From Marinobacter mobilis (GTDB lineage Bacteria; Pseudomonadota; Gammaproteobacteria; Pseudomonadales; Oleiphilaceae): a DNA stretch of 64,000 nucleotides. The stretch lies in NCBI RefSeq assembly GCF_900106945.1, contig NZ_FNNE01000012.1, positions 1-64,000 on the forward strand. Direction: 5' to 3'. Position 1 is the first letter of the stretch, and each line of letters begins with the position of its first letter. The translations under genes and the position numbers were made by a program. Under the pieces are notes generated by a model, which was not told the origin of the DNA, made no database searches, and was given only the letters and a program-made list of their open reading frames with translations. Shown here in pieces: positions 19,269 through 28,479 of this stretch.

Positions 19269-20984
19269 CTAAGTCTCGGAAAGCCTTTTATTTAGTTCTC
19301 TTAGGGTGTTGATCGCCTTACCATAAAATCTCTGCCTGATCCGGAGCAATAGTTGGTAGACGAGATAAGCAAGAATCGGACTCGGGGACTGATCCAAACC
19401 TGAAGATTGGGGTTGATTGGCTGAAAGAGGGTAGCTGGTGGGCGCGGCCTTATAGTTGTCTATCAATTCTTTTGAAAAACTGGCTCCGTATGGTTCAATC
19501 TGCCAGCGTCCCCAATGCAGGAATTCGATATTTCCGGCCGGATTTGTCACGTACAGACGGTCATTCCCAAGCTGAGGATTGGTCAAGCAGAGAGGGAGTT
19601 TCTTCAGTTTTTCTTTCAATTGATTGATGTGGGTTAGGCAAGTTTCTATATCGTCAGTGTTATTTGATACCGCTTTGAGTGCGTGGATTTCGGATTCTGA
19701 AAGGCGATCCCACAGCATGCGGTGGGATCTCAGATATCGCGACCGTAATTTTGGAGGAATTGGAACTACGCTTAATGCCTGAGTAAGAACGTCTTTGGCA
19801 TTCGAGTCAAGGTCTGTTTTGGTGAAGCTATATCCGGTTATATCAAATACATGGATAGGGTGCTGACCTATCATGCTGTCTGCCAGAAATTCAGGGCAGG
19901 GTAGCTGTCCGGAAGCGTCGTTAAGCAGAGTGGCTTCGAGGTTGGCTTCATTTTTTTTGTTGATGTTAAAGATCTTTATCAGATATTCAGCTTTAGGCTC
20001 CTGGAATCTGGCGGACAATATCGTAATACCTGACAAGCCTGTATCGCGCCATGCGAGCTTTGCCTGAGTACCTTCATCTTTGCTATTAAACACCGATTGA
20101 AGGAGGTGCTGCAGTTGTTTATGTAAAGGCGTTTCCGGATTCAGGAAATCGAAAATTTCAGAGTCGCCAGTGTTTTGTTCTGGGGTGAATACAGATTTGT
20201 GAAAAAGGAAGGCTTTCAGCCGGTCTTTTTGTAGCCTGAAGAAAAACAGGTTCTTGGTGAGCGAGCTTGATCTTACCAATAGTTGTCGGCTTAGAATGAT
20301 TGAAATTAGCAAGATAATGAAGCTTTGAGGAACCGAAAAGAAAATATAGTCGAGAAGCACAGCGGAAAAAATAACCAAGAACCCTGTTCCGGAAAGCAAG
20401 GGAAGTTTGGGTGGTAGCATTTTGGCTAGTTTCTTAGCGTCTAACCCTTTTCGTTTATATAAAAGCATGGCCCCGATAGTTACGGTGGAAACGTATAGAA
20501 GCAAGGTGAAGGCAACTTCCTGATATATTATAAATAGTACTGCCACTCCCAAAATTATGAAGTTAATGCTAGCTATGGAGTCTATGTAGCGTGTATAGGC
20601 ATTGCGAGCTAATTCTTCCTGTCCTTCAAACAGATGCAGCTTTTGGTGCCTTTTTTGAATTCTGATCACCCCTGAACGTGCAATCTTATCAATGGCTTTG
20701 TTTGTGAGTTGGTGGAATAAGAAGGCGGCCACACTTAAACTGGCAAGGGCGCCTATAAGTGCCTTTTTATCGACATCGGCAACTATTTCGGGGATAAAGC
20801 GTGGAACACCATCGCTTCCCATCAGCATCACAATTTTCAACGGGAGCAGAAAAGATACTATAAGCGCAACCTGTCCTGGTAAGGCTAGTAAAATTGCGAA
20901 GATCGTACCAACTGGGTGAACCTGAAGAAACTTCGCGCCAAGAAGCAGTGGCCAAGGCGTTGCATCTGAGAGTTTTAGCTTCAT
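19269..20984 (-). CDS. Membrane protein: ABC-exporter-like membrane domain plus APH-like pseudokinase domain
   Basis: A 571-residue protein that I cannot assign to a named family. Residues 1-250 hold about five or six hydrophobic segments arranged like the transmembrane half of an ABC exporter, but no Walker motifs follow. Residues about 300-520 resemble an aminoglycoside-phosphotransferase or kinase fold: a YLIKIF strand with the ATP-site Lys, then NLEATLL with the helix-C Glu. The catalytic loop is TNPQLGND where active enzymes have HGDxxxxN, and FLHWGRW where they have an Asp. Both catalytic acids are therefore missing and it is probably a pseudokinase. It lies between sulfotransferase genes and is AT-rich. 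A transport or sensing role is a guess. Confidence 0.6.
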   Translation of the reverse strand: MKLKLSDATPWPLLLGAKFLQVHPVGTIFAILLALPGQVALIVSFLLPLKIVMLMGSDGVPRFIPEIVADVDKKALIGALASLSVAAFLFHQLTNKAIDKIARSGVIRIQKRHQKLHLFEGQEELARNAYTRYIDSIASINFIILGVAVLFIIYQEVAFTLLLYVSTVTIGAMLLYKRKGLDAKKLAKMLPPKLPLLSGTGFLVIFSAVLLDYIFFSVPQSFIILLISIILSRQLLVRSSSLTKNLFFFRLQKDRLKAFLFHKSVFTPEQNTGDSEIFDFLNPETPLHKQLQHLLQSVFNSKDEGTQAKLAWRDTGLSGITILSARFQEPKAEYLIKIFNINKKNEANLEATLLNDASGQLPCPEFLADSMIGQHPIHVFDITGYSFTKTDLDSNAKDVLTQALSVVPIPPKLRSRYLRSHRMLWDRLSESEIHALKAVSNNTDDIETCLTHINQLKEKLKKLPLCLTNPQLGNDRLYVTNPAGNIEFLHWGRWQIEPYGASFSKELIDNYKAAPTSYPLSANQPQSSGLDQSPSPILAYLVYQLLLRIRQRFYGKAINTLRELNKRLSET

Positions 20985-21031
20985 AGAATTATCAGGCTGT
21001 TAGTGTTTTTCCAATTTAAGAAAGAAAAAAA

Positions 21032-21772
21032 TCAAAGCTCGCTCCAATCTTTGCAATCCCACCCGAGCAATCGTTCTATTTCCAATATTTCATTTTTGAA
21101 AATATTAATAAGCATCTTTTTTTCTAGCTTTGAGATCTCGTTCTTATATTGAATTTCATGGATTTTTTTGGCTCGAACGAACGGGAAATCGTTTAGGCCG
21201 AGAAATTCGGAAACCTTACGTAACGTCTCATTTGGATTCAATCTAAGGTCTTCCTGACGGAGTATAAGCGTATTTTCTTTCGGGAAATAACGCCATAATC
21301 GTCTCAGTTGATGAGAATAAAACCCCCGGTCGACGTATGAGTATACCCTGTGCTGGTATGGGAGGGCTTCTGTCGCGCGTGACGCTTCTTGATTGATCGC
21401 ATCCATGAAGGAGAGGTTTTCTTGGTTGCGAGAGACCTCCATATTCCAGTGCGAATATGCTCTTTCTACTGGATTTCGAAGGCTAAGGATAATTTTCATG
21501 TCTGGGTTATATTCCCAGATTCTTTTTGGAGCATCATCCCAATACATATAGATTGGCGTGGCTTCTCCAATCACCTTGTGCAATGCGTTTGGGGTGAACG
21601 CCGAATGGTATTTATCGTAGTTGGGCTTAAGCGACGAAAAATATTTTTCGTTATCGAAAAAGTGAACTTCTTTCTTATCGGCCATGCATATTTGAGGGTG
21701 TTCCCTTAGGTAGGCGTCCAGAGCTGATGTTCCGCCTTTCTGGGTTCCGGCAATAAGGAAGTTAACTAACAT
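21032..21772 (-). CDS. Sulfotransferase (heparan/NodH-type domain)
   Basis: A 246-residue protein with the clearest sulfotransferase signature in the window. FLIAGTQKGGTSALDAYL (residues 5-22) is the PAPS 5'-phosphosulfate loop, and LSLRNPVERAYSHWNMEV (about 95-112) is the 3'-phosphate segment with the conserved Arg and Ser. HFFDNEKYF and GEATPIYMYW match the heparan-sulfate sulfotransferase and NodH type domain. Its start lies 95 bases from the divergent cysC, so PAPS production and use may share one control region. It is AT-rich like its neighbours. Confidence 0.88.
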   Translation of the reverse strand: MLVNFLIAGTQKGGTSALDAYLREHPQICMADKKEVHFFDNEKYFSSLKPNYDKYHSAFTPNALHKVIGEATPIYMYWDDAPKRIWEYNPDMKIILSLRNPVERAYSHWNMEVSRNQENLSFMDAINQEASRATEALPYQHRVYSYVDRGFYSHQLRRLWRYFPKENTLILRQEDLRLNPNETLRKVSEFLGLNDFPFVRAKKIHEIQYKNEISKLEKKMLINIFKNEILEIERLLGWDCKDWSEL

Positions 21773-21867
21773 AATACTTTCGATTCTCCCGTGTACTGCG
21801 CACGCAGGGAAAGTTTTTTGGTATATTACGCCCAGATTTTGTCATAAGCATACTGAAGGGGTTCAAC

Positions 21868-22473
21868 TTGAGCACTCACATCGTCTGGCACGACCATAAA
21901 GTCACTCGAGCTGACCGGGCCGAACCCAAACACCAGCACCCTTGTCTTCTATGGTTCACTGGTTTGAGTGGCTCGGGGAAGTCTACCATAGCGAACGCTC
22001 TGGATGTTGCACTCCATCAGCGCGGCTACCATACTTTCCTGCTTGACGGAGACAATGTCCGCCACGGCTTGAACAATGACCTGGGATTTTCTGACGAAGA
22101 CCGCGTCGAAAACATCCGCCGTATAGGAGAGGTCAGTAAACTGTTTACTGACGCAGGCCTAATCGTACTCAGTGCCTTCATCTCTCCGTTCACCAGCGAC
22201 CGTCGCATGGTTCGAAAGCTCTTTCCTGCTGGCGAGTTCATCGAAGTGTTCATGAACACCCCGATTGAAACCTGTGAAGAACGCGATCCAAAGGGGCTCT
22301 ATCAAAAAGCCAGGGCAGGGAAGATCAAGGATTTCACAGGTATTGATTCTCCTTACGAAATTCCCCCACACCCGGAAATCACTCTTGATACATCGTCCCA
22401 GACCGTTGAGGAGTGTGTAGAGTCCTTGTTGGATTATCTGGCCGAACGCAAACTTATTCTGCCTAAGCAGTGA
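21868..22473 (+). CDS. cysC: Adenylylsulfate kinase (APS kinase)
   Basis: Makes PAPS, the sulfate donor of sulfotransferases, by phosphorylating APS. The 201 residues have the P-loop GLSGSGKST (about 32-40), the [17 protein letters not shown] segment and the [11 protein letters not shown] loop. The start is a TTG at 21868 behind GAAGGGG, and an ATG is not available nearby. cysC as a separate gene complements the CysN at 2477 that lacks a kinase domain. It is followed 14 bases later by a sulfate-type permease gene. Confidence 0.96.
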   Translation: MSTHIVWHDHKVTRADRAEPKHQHPCLLWFTGLSGSGKSTIANALDVALHQRGYHTFLLDGDNVRHGLNNDLGFSDEDRVENIRRIGEVSKLFTDAGLIVLSAFISPFTSDRRMVRKLFPAGEFIEVFMNTPIETCEERDPKGLYQKARAGKIKDFTGIDSPYEIPPHPEITLDTSSQTVEECVESLLDYLAERKLILPKQ

Positions 22474-22487
22474 TCAGAGTCTAAATT

Positions 22488-24257
22488 GTGACATTTGAGG
22501 CGTTTCTTACCTTGGGCACACTAGCTGTTGTGCTCGGCTCACTTACTTTTACCCGGGTTTCAGCCGACCTGGTTTTAATGGCCGCCTTGGCATTTCTGGT
22601 GATTACGGGGATCCTGTCTCCGGCTTCGGCATTAGGTGGATTCTCGAATCCAGGTGTGATTACCATTGCGACGCTTTACGTTGTGGCCGCAGGTCTTAAG
22701 GAAACAGGCGCGGTTCAGTGGATTGCCCGTCGTTTGTTGGGGCATCCCGGTACAGTCCGGGGCGCCCAGGTGCGCATGGTTGCTCCCACCGGCATTCTGA
22801 GCGCATTCATGAACAACACGGCGGTGGTGGCGATGTTCATTCCAGCCATTCAGGACTGGTCTCAGCGCCTGCAGATTCCCGCTTCAAAACTTCTTCTTCC
22901 GCTAAGTTACGCTGCCATCCTCGGAGGCACCTGTACCCTTATTGGAACGAGCACCAATCTGGTGGTGGACGGCATGTTGCAAAGCCGTCTCGGCATTCAT
23001 TTAGGCTTGTTCGAATTGGCCTGGGTGGGAATTCCGCTACTGATTGTTGGCGGTGGCTTTCTCGTGTTTATTGGGCACCGCTTGTTGCCAGATCGGGGCG
23101 GGGTGAAAGAGGAGCTTGATGCCGTTCGGGAATATGGTGTCGAAGTTCAGGTGGCAAGTTCAGGGCCCCTGGTAGGCAAGACGATTGCTGAGGCAGGGCT
23201 TCGGGCACTGAACTATGGGTATCTGACGGAAATCGACCGCCAGGGAAGGTTGATTACTGCCGTAGAGCCTGACCGTACTCTTCAGCCCGACGACAAGCTC
23301 TATTTTGTCGGCGCTCCGGAATGTGCGAGTGAGTTGCGGCGCATTCATGGGCTGTTACCTGCCAATGGGAGCGTGCACAAGCTTGATGTGGCAAATCATC
23401 AACGCTGCTTGGTTGAAGTCGTTTTAGGTCCTGAATTCCCGGCGTTGGATAAGACCGTTCGGGGTAGTCGCTTCCGGACGCGTTTCAATGCAGTCATCCT
23501 GTCGGTATCCCGGGAGGGTCGTCGGGTTCCCGGCAAACTGGGAGATATCCAATTCAAGATGGGGGACACCTTGTTATTGGAGGCCAGTCATGACTTTGCG
23601 GAACAATATCGGTTCCGCCGCGACTTCCTGTTGGTCAGCGCTCTGAATGACTCGACGCCTCCGGACTTTCACAAGGCGCCCTTGGCGCTAGGGATTCTTC
23701 TGATCATGGTTGGGCTCAGCGCGTCGGGCCTGCTGAGTATTATGGAAGCGGCTTTCCTGGCGGCCGGTGGTATGATTGTCTCCCGCTGCATTACCGCGAG
23801 TCGGGCCCGGCGCAGCGTTGACTTGCCGGTTCTGGTCGTGATTTCCGCGTCGTTTGCGTTGGGTAACGCCATGTCTGAAACCGGCGCAGCGGGTTCGATT
23901 GCGGGTGCACTGTTGGGGCAAGGTGAGGAGATGTCCCCTTGGTTAGGCCTGGTCATAGTCTATGTAATGACAGCGGTGTTTACAGAGGTTATTACCAACA
24001 ATGCCGCAGCAGTGTTGATGTTTCCTGTCGCGCAGGCTCTGTCTGAGCATCTTGGCGTAAGTTTCCTGCCGTTTGCTGTGGCGGTTATGTTTGCAGCATC
24101 GGCAAGCTTTGTTACGCCTTTGGGTTATCAGACCAATCTGATGGTTTTTGGCCCCGGCCGGTACCGGTTTACGGATTACATGAGGATCGGCATTCCGCTC
24201 AGTCTTTTGGTTGGCGGGATATCGGTGACTTTAATTCCAGTTATTTGGCCATTTTGA
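22488..24257 (+). CDS. SLC13/ArsB-NhaD-type anion permease with two RCK_C domains, probable sulfate importer
   Basis: A 589-residue inner-membrane symporter. About five N-terminal membrane segments (1-190) are followed by two cytoplasmic TrkA-C (RCK_C) domains at about 210-290 and 300-375. A second membrane half (385-589) ends the protein. The paired hairpin motifs FMNNTAVVAMFIP and TNNAAAVLMFP, each with an Asn-rich turn, are typical of this permease superfamily. The position directly after cysC makes sulfate the likely substrate. A GTG start at 22488 was chosen. Related proteins also carry other anions, so the substrate is inferred. Confidence 0.85.
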   Translation: MTFEAFLTLGTLAVVLGSLTFTRVSADLVLMAALAFLVITGILSPASALGGFSNPGVITIATLYVVAAGLKETGAVQWIARRLLGHPGTVRGAQVRMVAPTGILSAFMNNTAVVAMFIPAIQDWSQRLQIPASKLLLPLSYAAILGGTCTLIGTSTNLVVDGMLQSRLGIHLGLFELAWVGIPLLIVGGGFLVFIGHRLLPDRGGVKEELDAVREYGVEVQVASSGPLVGKTIAEAGLRALNYGYLTEIDRQGRLITAVEPDRTLQPDDKLYFVGAPECASELRRIHGLLPANGSVHKLDVANHQRCLVEVVLGPEFPALDKTVRGSRFRTRFNAVILSVSREGRRVPGKLGDIQFKMGDTLLLEASHDFAEQYRFRRDFLLVSALNDSTPPDFHKAPLALGILLIMVGLSASGLLSIMEAAFLAAGGMIVSRCITASRARRSVDLPVLVVISASFALGNAMSETGAAGSIAGALLGQGEEMSPWLGLVIVYVMTAVFTEVITNNAAAVLMFPVAQALSEHLGVSFLPFAVAVMFAASASFVTPLGYQTNLMVFGPGRYRFTDYMRIGIPLSLLVGGISVTLIPVIWPF

Positions 24258-24374
24258 GTGCTTCATAAGGGGCTCTGGAGAGTCAGGGAAACCAGGGCAA
24301 GCATAGCGCGAATCAAGAGGTGCCTTTCCCTATGACGTTTGCCAGCCCTTCTTAATTTTTGATCAGAGGATTTT

Positions 24375-25784
24375 ATGCTACATCCAGTGATTCTCGCGGG
24401 TGGTACTGGCTCCAGGCTTTGGCCGCTTTCCCGGCAGTTGAATCCTAAGCAATTTCTGGCCTTGATTGAGCCGAAACGGTCGATGCTTCAGGCCACGCTT
24501 GGTCGGCTGGATGGGCTGGACGTTTCAGACCCTACAATAATCTGTAATGAGGAACATCGTTTTCTGGCAGCAGAACAGATGCGTCAGGCCTGCTGTTCGG
24601 ATGCCAGAATTATTCTGGAGCCAGTGGGGCGTAATACTGCTCCAGCGATTGCCCTCGCAGCTCTTGAGGCAACGGCCTTAGGTCAAGATCCAATTTTGCT
24701 AGTCCTGGCGGCGGACCATTTGATTTCAGATACGGCAGCCTTCCAGCGGCAGGTCCAGCTGGCATTGCCTCTGGCGAAATCGGGCAGGCTAATAACATTC
24801 GGGATTGTGCCCAACTGTGCAGAAACTGGGTATGGTTATATTCACCGCGGCGAGTCGCTTGCAGAGGGCGCTTACACTGTTTCCCGGTTTGTAGAGAAGC
24901 CGGACCAGGCCACCGCCGAAAGGTACGTCTCGTCTGGAGACTATCTATGGAACAGTGGCATGTTCATGTTCCGGGCCAGCCGTTTTCTGGAGGAGTTGGG
25001 GGCTTTTCGGTCAGATATTCTTCAGGCGTGCAAGGAGGCCATGAATGCTACTACGAGAGACCTGGATTTTGTCCGGGTTGATGCGGCCGCATTTCAGGCC
25101 TGCCCTGAGGACTCCGTAGACTATGCGGTGATGGAGAAAACCTCTGATGCTGTCGTCGTTCCCCTTGACGCCGGGTGGAGCGACATCGGTTCCTGGTCCT
25201 CCCTTTGGTCGGTGAGTGAACGTGATGCTGAGGGGAATGCTTTGGCAGGGGATGTCATCGCCGTTGATACAGCAGACACCCTTGTTCGCGCTGACCATCG
25301 ACTGGTTGCGACCTTGGGGGTTAGCGGACTGATAGTGGTGGAAACCAAGGATGCCGTATTGGTCGCTGACAAGGACCGGGTGCAGGATGTAAAAAAGGTA
25401 GTGGAACAGTTAAAAAACGGCGCACGCCAAGAGCATATCAACCATAGGGAAGTCTATCGACCATGGGGGGTATATGATTCAATCGATAATGGCCACCGTT
25501 ATCAGGTAAAGCGAATTACGGTGAAGCCGGGTCATAAGCTTTCCTTGCAAATGCATCATCATCGAGCTGAGCACTGGGTTGTAGTGAGTGGAACCGCCAA
25601 GGTGACCAATGGTGACAAGGAGTATTTGGTGACAGAAAATCAGTCCACTTTTATTCCGATTGGTCAGGTTCATACATTAGAGAATCCTGGCGTTATCGAT
25701 CTCGAACTCATTGAAGTGCAGTCTGGGGCATATTTAGGCGAAGACGATATTGTGCGGTTTGAAGATCAATACGGGCGGGAATAG
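24375..25784 (+). CDS. manC: Bifunctional mannose-1-phosphate guanylyltransferase / mannose-6-phosphate isomerase
   Basis: Makes GDP-mannose for polysaccharide synthesis. The 469 residues are a type II enzyme: an N-terminal nucleotidyltransferase with [12 protein letters not shown] (9-20) and FVEKPD, and a C-terminal cupin isomerase domain with the metal-binding [10 protein letters not shown] near residue 395. Length agrees with XanB/AlgA proteins. The GDP-mannose could be used directly or turned into GDP-fucose or GDP-rhamnose, but no gmd-like gene is visible in this window. Confidence 0.95.
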   Translation: MLHPVILAGGTGSRLWPLSRQLNPKQFLALIEPKRSMLQATLGRLDGLDVSDPTIICNEEHRFLAAEQMRQACCSDARIILEPVGRNTAPAIALAALEATALGQDPILLVLAADHLISDTAAFQRQVQLALPLAKSGRLITFGIVPNCAETGYGYIHRGESLAEGAYTVSRFVEKPDQATAERYVSSGDYLWNSGMFMFRASRFLEELGAFRSDILQACKEAMNATTRDLDFVRVDAAAFQACPEDSVDYAVMEKTSDAVVVPLDAGWSDIGSWSSLWSVSERDAEGNALAGDVIAVDTADTLVRADHRLVATLGVSGLIVVETKDAVLVADKDRVQDVKKVVEQLKNGARQEHINHREVYRPWGVYDSIDNGHRYQVKRITVKPGHKLSLQMHHHRAEHWVVVSGTAKVTNGDKEYLVTENQSTFIPIGQVHTLENPGVIDLELIEVQSGAYLGEDDIVRFEDQYGRE

Positions 25785-25857
25785 AAGAGTCGGATTAGAC
25801 GAGACCGTAATCGGTAGCCGCCTAACGGCCATTCAAGATTAAGACAAGGATGTTTTA

Positions 25858-26061
25858 GTGATCGATATTCAAGCTCATGACGCCATTCAGTTTTACCATG
25901 TTTGTCCCACGTCCTGTATGGTTGCCGCAGTTTTGGGGCAGCGGGGACAGAGGGATTTGGGTGTCTCTGAAAAACATGTTTTAAACATGCGGGCTAATGG
26001 AGAGAATGGTTTCATGCGCTCTCCCGAATACTCAGTACCAAGAGGATTGGTTACGTTATGA
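25858..26061 (+). CDS. Possible short leader ORF before the UDP-HexNAc dehydrogenase
   Basis: A 67-codon GTG-started frame whose stop overlaps the next start as ATGA, which would allow coupled translation. A weak AAGGA lies before it. The composition does not resemble any family that I know, and it may be untranslated leader. No other gene fits the 270-base gap between manC and the dehydrogenase. Confidence 0.2.
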   Translation: MIDIQAHDAIQFYHVCPTSCMVAAVLGQRGQRDLGVSEKHVLNMRANGENGFMRSPEYSVPRGLVTL

Positions 26062-27320
26062 AAAAAATTGCCGTAATTGGCCTTGGCTACGTGGGCTTGC
26101 CGTTGGCAGTTGCATTCGGAGAAAAGCGCGAAGTCGTTGGTTTTGATATCAACACAAAACGCATTAGGGAATTAGCCGCCGGTGAAGACATTACCCGAGA
26201 GGTAACCCGGGAGGAGCTGGGCATAGCGTCTGGTTTATCGTTTACTGATGGTTTGGATTCTATTCGCGATTGTCGTGTATTCATAGTGACGGTGCCCACC
26301 CCAATCGATGAATTCAAATCTCCAGATCTTACCCCGCTAGTCAAAGCCAGCGAAACCGTCGGCAAAGTCCTCAAAAAGGGTGATATCGTCATATACGAGT
26401 CGACCGTTTATCCAGGAGCTACGGAAGAAGTCTGCGTTCCCGTTCTGGAAAAGATATCCGGCCTGACCTTCAACAAGGATTTTTTCGCCGGTTATAGTCC
26501 TGAACGAATTAACCCGGGTGACAAAGAGCACCGTGTCACCACCATTAAAAAAGTCACGTCCGGTTCAACCCCCGATATTGCCGATGAAGTGGATGCCCTT
26601 TATGCGGACATCATTACTGCGGGCACGCATAAAGCCAGCTCTATTAAAGTTGCCGAAGCGGCCAAGGTGATTGAAAACACCCAACGTGATTTGAACATCG
26701 CACTGATGAACGAATTGTCGATGATCTTTACCCGTTTGGGTATTGATACCCACGAAGTGCTCGCAGCGGCGGGAACCAAGTGGAATTTCCTGCCTTTCAA
26801 GCCAGGTCTGGTCGGAGGGCATTGTATTGGTGTTGATCCGTACTATCTGACTCATAAGGCTCAGGCGGTGGGGTACCACCCTGAGGTGATCCTCGCCGGG
26901 CGGCGTGTTAATGACAATATGGGGCCTTACGCGGCGGCCGAACTTATAAAATGCATGATCAAGTCTGGTCAGACAATTTCCGGCGCACGGGTTTTAATTC
27001 TTGGTTTAACCTTTAAAGAGAACTGCCCGGACCTGCGAAATACCCGTGTTATTGATGTGGTTAACGAGTTGCAGGAATTTGGCTGTCAGGTTGATGTCGC
27101 TGATTGCTGGGCGGACAATGAGGAAGCGCAGCATGAGTATGGCATTACTCTGGTGCGTGATCTGCAGGCGGGTCTTTATGATGCGGTTATTCTTGCCGTT
27201 CCCCATAATGAATACACCAATATGAGTGAGTCCGATCTGAGGGCCTTGCTCAATGCAAAAGGTGTTCTGTTTGATTTGAAGGGCGTGCTTCCGCTTGGGG
27301 CCTCTGATCTCAGGCTTTAA
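26058..27320 (+). CDS. tviB: UDP-HexNAc 6-dehydrogenase, TviB/WbpO family
   Basis: A nucleotide-sugar dehydrogenase of 420 residues that oxidises UDP-GlcNAc or UDP-GalNAc to the uronic acid with NAD. GLGYVG (8-13) binds NAD, YSPERINPG and the GGHCIGVDPYY motif with the catalytic Cys (about residue 256) are present, and the C-terminal domain is complete. Close similarity to TviB/VipA and WbpO is clear from the N-terminus and the Cys motif. The choice between GlcNAc and GalNAc cannot be made here. It is followed directly by a terminator, which ends the polysaccharide locus. Confidence 0.93.
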   Translation: MKKIAVIGLGYVGLPLAVAFGEKREVVGFDINTKRIRELAAGEDITREVTREELGIASGLSFTDGLDSIRDCRVFIVTVPTPIDEFKSPDLTPLVKASETVGKVLKKGDIVIYESTVYPGATEEVCVPVLEKISGLTFNKDFFAGYSPERINPGDKEHRVTTIKKVTSGSTPDIADEVDALYADIITAGTHKASSIKVAEAAKVIENTQRDLNIALMNELSMIFTRLGIDTHEVLAAAGTKWNFLPFKPGLVGGHCIGVDPYYLTHKAQAVGYHPEVILAGRRVNDNMGPYAAAELIKCMIKSGQTISGARVLILGLTFKENCPDLRNTRVIDVVNELQEFGCQVDVADCWADNEEAQHEYGITLVRDLQAGLYDAVILAVPHNEYTNMSESDLRALLNAKGVLFDLKGVLPLGASDLRL

Positions 27321-27341
27321 TGAGTTGATGGGATGTATACG

Positions 27342-27369
27342 AAAGCCGGCCTGATACGCCGGCTTTTTT
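27342..27369 (+). terminator. Rho-independent terminator after tviB
   Basis: The hairpin AAAGCCGGC, loop CTGATAC, GCCGGC is followed by TTTTTT. It closes the polysaccharide and sulfation locus. Confidence 0.85.
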
Positions 27370-27449
27370 GCGGGTATTGTTTAAAATAGGTTGTAAAAAA
27401 GAGATAAACCACGGCCTGTCTCTTTATTTATAAAAATATGAATATATAA

Positions 27450-27477
27450 TTGTACGTCGAGAGTATTATTCTATTCT
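27450..27477 (+). promoter_or_regulatory. Promoter of the mvaT-like gene in an AT-rich leader
   Basis: TTGTAC, a 16-base spacer and TATTCT give a plausible sigma70 promoter 33 bases before the ATG. The surrounding 27370-27509 is strikingly AT-rich, with runs such as ATATATAAT. MvaT-type proteins bind such DNA, so autoregulation is a reasonable inference. Confidence 0.5.
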
Positions 27478-27509
27478 GGTTTGAATAACTTCAATAAGGT
27501 TAAGTATCC

Positions 27510-27878
27510 ATGGCAAAGATTAACGATTATTACCAGAAAAAGCAGCTTATGGAAAAGCTCTCCGAAGAACTGCGTCAGCTGGAGCAAGATCAGGCGTTAA
27601 AGCATGAGCTCGAGTTTGAGGACAAGGTTCGGGAATTGATGAAGGAATATGACAAGTCGCCGAAAGATGTTCTTCAGGTACTGGCGGCTATCGATCCGTC
27701 TCTGGCGGGCGGCAAGGCTGAGGCGGCTCCGGCTGGTCGTGCCAAGCGTCCGATGAAGACCTACAAGAACCCGCACACTGGCGAAGTGGTTCAGACCCGT
27801 GGCGGTAATCACAAGACTCTGAACGAGTGGCGTGAACAGTACGGGAAAGAAGCCGTACAGGGTTGGCAGGAGGCCTAA
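27510..27878 (+). CDS. MvaT-family H-NS-like xenogeneic silencer
   Basis: A 122-residue nucleoid protein that would coat AT-rich, often foreign, DNA. The N-terminal half is a coiled-coil oligomerisation region (KKQLMEKLSEELRQLEQD). The C-terminal half holds KTYKNPHTGEVVQTRGGNHK, the DNA-binding core with the RGGN loop that enters the minor groove, as in Pseudomonas MvaT (KGGNHK). Length matches MvaT. It stands right next to an AT-rich sulfotransferase region that it might well silence, which is inference only. Confidence 0.9.
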   Translation: MAKINDYYQKKQLMEKLSEELRQLEQDQALKHELEFEDKVRELMKEYDKSPKDVLQVLAAIDPSLAGGKAEAAPAGRAKRPMKTYKNPHTGEVVQTRGGNHKTLNEWREQYGKEAVQGWQEA

Positions 27879-27996
27879 GCCTGCCGCTGGCAGCGGGCCC
27901 TGTGGCCGGCTGCCGGCCCTTTGTTTTGCCTTCTTTTTGTTGGCACTCGTCTGTTTTCCCCAATGCTGCCTTCTCTAAAGCGCCCGTTGGTGGGTG

Positions 27997-28476
27997 TTAG
28001 CTTCTCCCGCGTAACTGAGCCAGTTCCTTCTCCGCTAACGTCAGCGCCTGTTTGCTTGCCGCCAGGTCTGTGACGTCGTAAATCATCAGGCTAAGTTTCT
28101 GCACCTGTCCATCCGGGCCGCTCAGGGGGCTGATGGTCATGTTCTGGTACATGTATTCTGCCGTGCCTGTCACCGGACGGGGGTTGCCAAATTGGAAGAC
28201 CCAGGGGCGCTGTTCCCAGGATGTAAACGTGCGGATGTTCAAGCGGGTGGTGGTCTCCAGTTTTCGCCGGAGCCACGGTTCCGGTAAGGCCGGGATCACG
28301 TCAAACAGGTTCTGGTTGTGAACCTGGCTGGCGGTCATGCCACTGTGATTTTCCATGAATCCGTTCCAGACCTGAACCCGGTAGTCGAGATCGAGCACGA
28401 CCAGGCCGACGTCTACGGTTTCCACCATATTGGCGAGCCAGTGAAACTCCTGCAGGCTATTGGTATCCGGAGTCAT
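27997..28476 (-). CDS. PAS-domain sensor protein
   Basis: A 159-residue protein with one PAS domain over nearly its whole length (ANMVETVDVGLVVLDLDYRV, then WNGFMENHSGMTASQV) and a PAC-like end (PDGQVQKLSLMIYDVTD). There is no kinase, GGDEF or methyl-accepting part. It could bind a ligand or cofactor and pass the signal to its partner. It lies 3 bases after the receiver-CheC gene, so the two are very likely translated together. Confidence 0.82.
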   Translation of the reverse strand: MTPDTNSLQEFHWLANMVETVDVGLVVLDLDYRVQVWNGFMENHSGMTASQVHNQNLFDVIPALPEPWLRRKLETTTRLNIRTFTSWEQRPWVFQFGNPRPVTGTAEYMYQNMTISPLSGPDGQVQKLSLMIYDVTDLAASKQALTLAEKELAQLRGRS

Positions 28477-28479
28477 TGT

